A stretch of DNA of 64,000 bases from positions 310,001 to 374,000 of the forward strand of contig NW_017962923.1 of the NCBI RefSeq assembly GCF_001661345.1, given 5' to 3'. The position numbers and the translations under genes are program-made. Positions 62,901 to 64,000 of this stretch are shown here, one piece after another (within the stretch, counting starts at the first letter, position 1; every line of letters starts with the position of its first letter). A model generated the notes under the pieces. It was not told the DNA's origin. It did no database searches and saw nothing but the letters and a program-made list of their open reading frames with translations. The stretch is from Ascoidea rubescens DSM 1968. Lineage: Eukaryota > Ascomycota > Saccharomycetes > Ascoideales > Ascoideaceae.

Positions 62901-64000
62901 GTTGGTGTGGCAGGTGAAGGTCTTAATGTTGAACAAAGAAAAAGATTGACAATTGGTGTTGAATTGGCTGCAAAACCACAATTATTGTTGTTTTTAGATG
63001 AACCAACTTCTGGTTTAGATTCTGAAACTGCTTGGTCAATCTGTCAGTTGATGAGGAAACTTGCCAATAACGGTCAAGCCATTCTTTGTACCATCCATCA
63101 ACCATCTGCTATTCTTTTGAAAGAATTTGATCGTTTATTATTTTTAGCTAAAGGTGGTAGAACTGTTTATTTCGGGAATTTGGGAGAAAATTGTCAATCT
63201 CTTATCAATTATTTTGAAAAGCATGGTGCTCCAAAATGTCCAAAAAATGCCAATCCTGCAGAATGGATGTTAGCTGTAATTGGTGCTGCTCCTGGTTCCA
63301 AAGCAAATCAAGATTATTATGAAGTCTGGATGAGTTCTAGCGAAAGACAAGAAGTTCAAAAAGAGTTGACCCAGATGGAAAACGAATTGATTAAATTGCC
63401 AGTTGATGACTCTCCTGAACATCATAAATCATTTGCAACTTCATTACCTTTCCAATATCTTCTTGTGACAAGGAGAGTTTTTGAGCAATATTGGAGAAGT
63501 CCAAGCTATATTTATCCAAAAATCTTTTTAACAGTTTTTTCTGCTTTGTTTATTGGGTTTTCGTTTTTCAAAGCAGGTACATCTCAACAAGGTTTGCAAA
63601 ACCAAATGTTTGCTGTGTTTATGTCTTTAGTTATTTTTAACTCTCTTGTTGAACAAATGATGCCAGGATTCGTCTTCCAAAGAGAATTGTACGAAGTTAG
63701 GGAACGTCCTTCAAAAACATTTAGCTGGCTTGCCTTTATTTTGGCTCAAATCACTGTTGAAATCCCATGGCAAGTTATTTGCGGTACTTTAGCTTACTTT
63801 TGTTTTTACTATCCAATTGGGTTATATGAAAATGCTATTCCAACAGATGATGTTAATGCTAGAGGCGCAACAATGTGGCTTTTCTTTGTTTCTTTTTATG
63901 TTTACTGTTCGACTTTGGGTCAAGTTTGTATTGCAGGAATTCAAATGGCAGAAGCTGCTGCAAATGTTGGTTCTTTGCTTTTCACTATGTCTTTAACATT
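59934..64000 (+). CDS. PDR5/CDR1-type ABC multidrug transporter (3' end outside window)
   Basis: A full-size ABCG/PDR pump, open from the ATG at 59934 to the window edge (1355 codons seen of about 1500). NBD1 has the PDR-typical degenerate Walker A GRPGSGCST (about 197), signature VSGGERKRVSIAE (about 315) and Walker B LQLWDNATRGLD. TMD1 follows (about 500-780) with EAR-x-VTEKHKMYALYHPSA. NBD2 has canonical Walker A GASGAGKTT (about 891), a degenerate signature LNVEQRKRLTIGVELAAKP and Walker B LLLFLDEPTSGLD. TMD2 starts and is cut off. This asymmetric pair of sites is the Pdr5/Cdr1 hallmark. Only one in-frame CTG (61683-61685) was noticed, where relatives have Pro. Substrates cannot be told from sequence. 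Confidence 0.96.
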   Translation, partial: MSEGTSSSYEKSPQKNLKHDSDYDDNSIREYSGFDSNADQNIQSLARQFTNNSLNSDLNSNNKNKSNSKSFLNIIKTLSRVSTVPGPAQNTFHNDIDPKLDPNSDEFSSKAWIKNLRKLIDTDPDHYKHFSLGLAWKDLRSYGVAADADYLKTVSNFPIKLASNFVNLFKKTDESKYFDILKPMDGLVKPGEVVVVLGRPGSGCSTFLKTIGVQTHGFHVSNDSLICYDGLTPHQISKNYRGEIVYNAEQEVHFPQLTVYDVLSFAAKFRTPENRAPGVDRETYANHLTEVYMATYGLSHTRNTKVGNELIRGVSGGERKRVSIAEVSLCGAPLQLWDNATRGLDAATALEFIRALRTSADVLDSTSFIAIYQCSQDAYDLFDKVILLYEGRQIYFGSTEDAKEFFFTMGYNCPPRQTTADYLTSLTNPSQRIPRKGYENKVPRTAEEFESYWRNSPQYSQLRTDVDEYVNHCITDNVVEEIRESHVAAQSKNQRASSPYRVSYGQQIRYLIQRDFKRIKNDLSITLVSVLGNTGMSFILGSMFYNLDQTTSSFFQRGAALFFAVLFNSFSSLLEIMSLYEARLVTEKHKMYALYHPSAASFSSILTEIPSKIITAIAFNLVYYFMVNFRRSAGHFFFYLLNVITATFAMSHVFRCVGSATKSLTEAMTPASVILLAMTIFVGFTIPTRDMLGWSRWINYINPIAYTFESLMANEFHDREFPCDTFIPSGSGYSADDIDPSNRVCSTVGSVIGQSYVNGDNFINTSFEYYNDHKWRNWGIVLAFAVFFLFIYLVLCEYNEGAKQKGEILLFQRSTLKKVRKQKIDIESGNEKIQVGQNESDSSDMAKKMISGKDIFHWRDVCYDIQIKDETRRILSHVDGWVKPGTLTALMGASGAGKTTLLDVLANRVTMGVVTGNMFVNGHLRDSSFQRSTGYVQQQDLHLRTSTVREALLFSAFLRQPASVSKEEKIEYVDNVIKILEMEKYADAVVGVAGEGLNVEQRKRLTIGVELAAKPQLLLFLDEPTSGLDSETAWSICQLMRKLANNGQAILCTIHQPSAILLKEFDRLLFLAKGGRTVYFGNLGENCQSLINYFEKHGAPKCPKNANPAEWMLAVIGAAPGSKANQDYYEVWMSSSERQEVQKELTQMENELIKLPVDDSPEHHKSFATSLPFQYLLVTRRVFEQYWRSPSYIYPKIFLTVFSALFIGFSFFKAGTSQQGLQNQMFAVFMSLVIFNSLVEQMMPGFVFQRELYEVRERPSKTFSWLAFILAQITVEIPWQVICGTLAYFCFYYPIGLYENAIPTDDVNARGATMWLFFVSFYVYCSTLGQVCIAGIQMAEAAANVGSLLFTMSLT

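Overview
The window is nuclear DNA of a budding yeast (Saccharomycotina). It is AT-rich, has short intergenic regions and almost no introns, and encodes many Asn-, Ser- and Asp-rich proteins. Recognisable yeast genes include a NET1 homologue, RIM9, BEM3, HOS3, CPD1, a divergent H2A/H2B pair and a PDR5/CDR1-type ABC transporter. CTG codons are very rare. The four I could align to conserved domains (ARL1, STT3, BEM3, the ABC transporter) fall where relatives do not have Leu, which suggests a lineage with a reassigned CUG codon, such as the CUG-Ser clades. Proteins are described with the standard code.

Layout. 1-3.7 kb: the 3' part of a large Asn-rich protein that runs off the left edge, then a small membrane protein. 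3.8-9.3 kb: a mitoribosomal protein with an Fe/Mn-SOD fold, calcineurin A, SOD1 and the rRNA methyltransferase BMT5. 9.3-15.5 kb: an unknown acidic protein, a UCH37-like protein lacking its catalytic cysteine, and a multispanning UPF0658-type protein. 16-22.5 kb: NET1, PTP1 and the histone pair. 23-29.2 kb: RIM9, a possible decayed gene, ARL1, a 30-residue metallothionein and an F-box-like protein. 30.4-41 kb: BEM3, STT3 and HOS3. 41-46 kb: two long gene-poor stretches around a zinc-finger gene, ending at a tRNA-Ile. 46.2-50.5 kb: HAM1, SFA1 and PCT1. 51.4-55 kb: a spliced gene of unknown function, CPD1 and a glutamine amidotransferase. 55.7-64 kb: a universal-stress-domain protein and an ABC multidrug transporter cut by the right edge.

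Most genes are single housekeeping or regulatory genes and do not form a pathway cluster. There is a loose stress and detoxification flavour (SOD1, metallothionein, SFA1, the ABC transporter, the USP-domain protein, calcineurin), but nothing shows that they are co-regulated. Many promoters are local GC-rich islands in an otherwise AT-rich sequence. On the coding strand, just upstream of the start codon, they often carry pyrimidine-rich CTG/TTCTGC tracts. These islands produce many spurious overlapping ORFs and in-frame N-terminal extensions, so several starts below were moved inward.

I found no transposons, viral fossils or CRISPR arrays.
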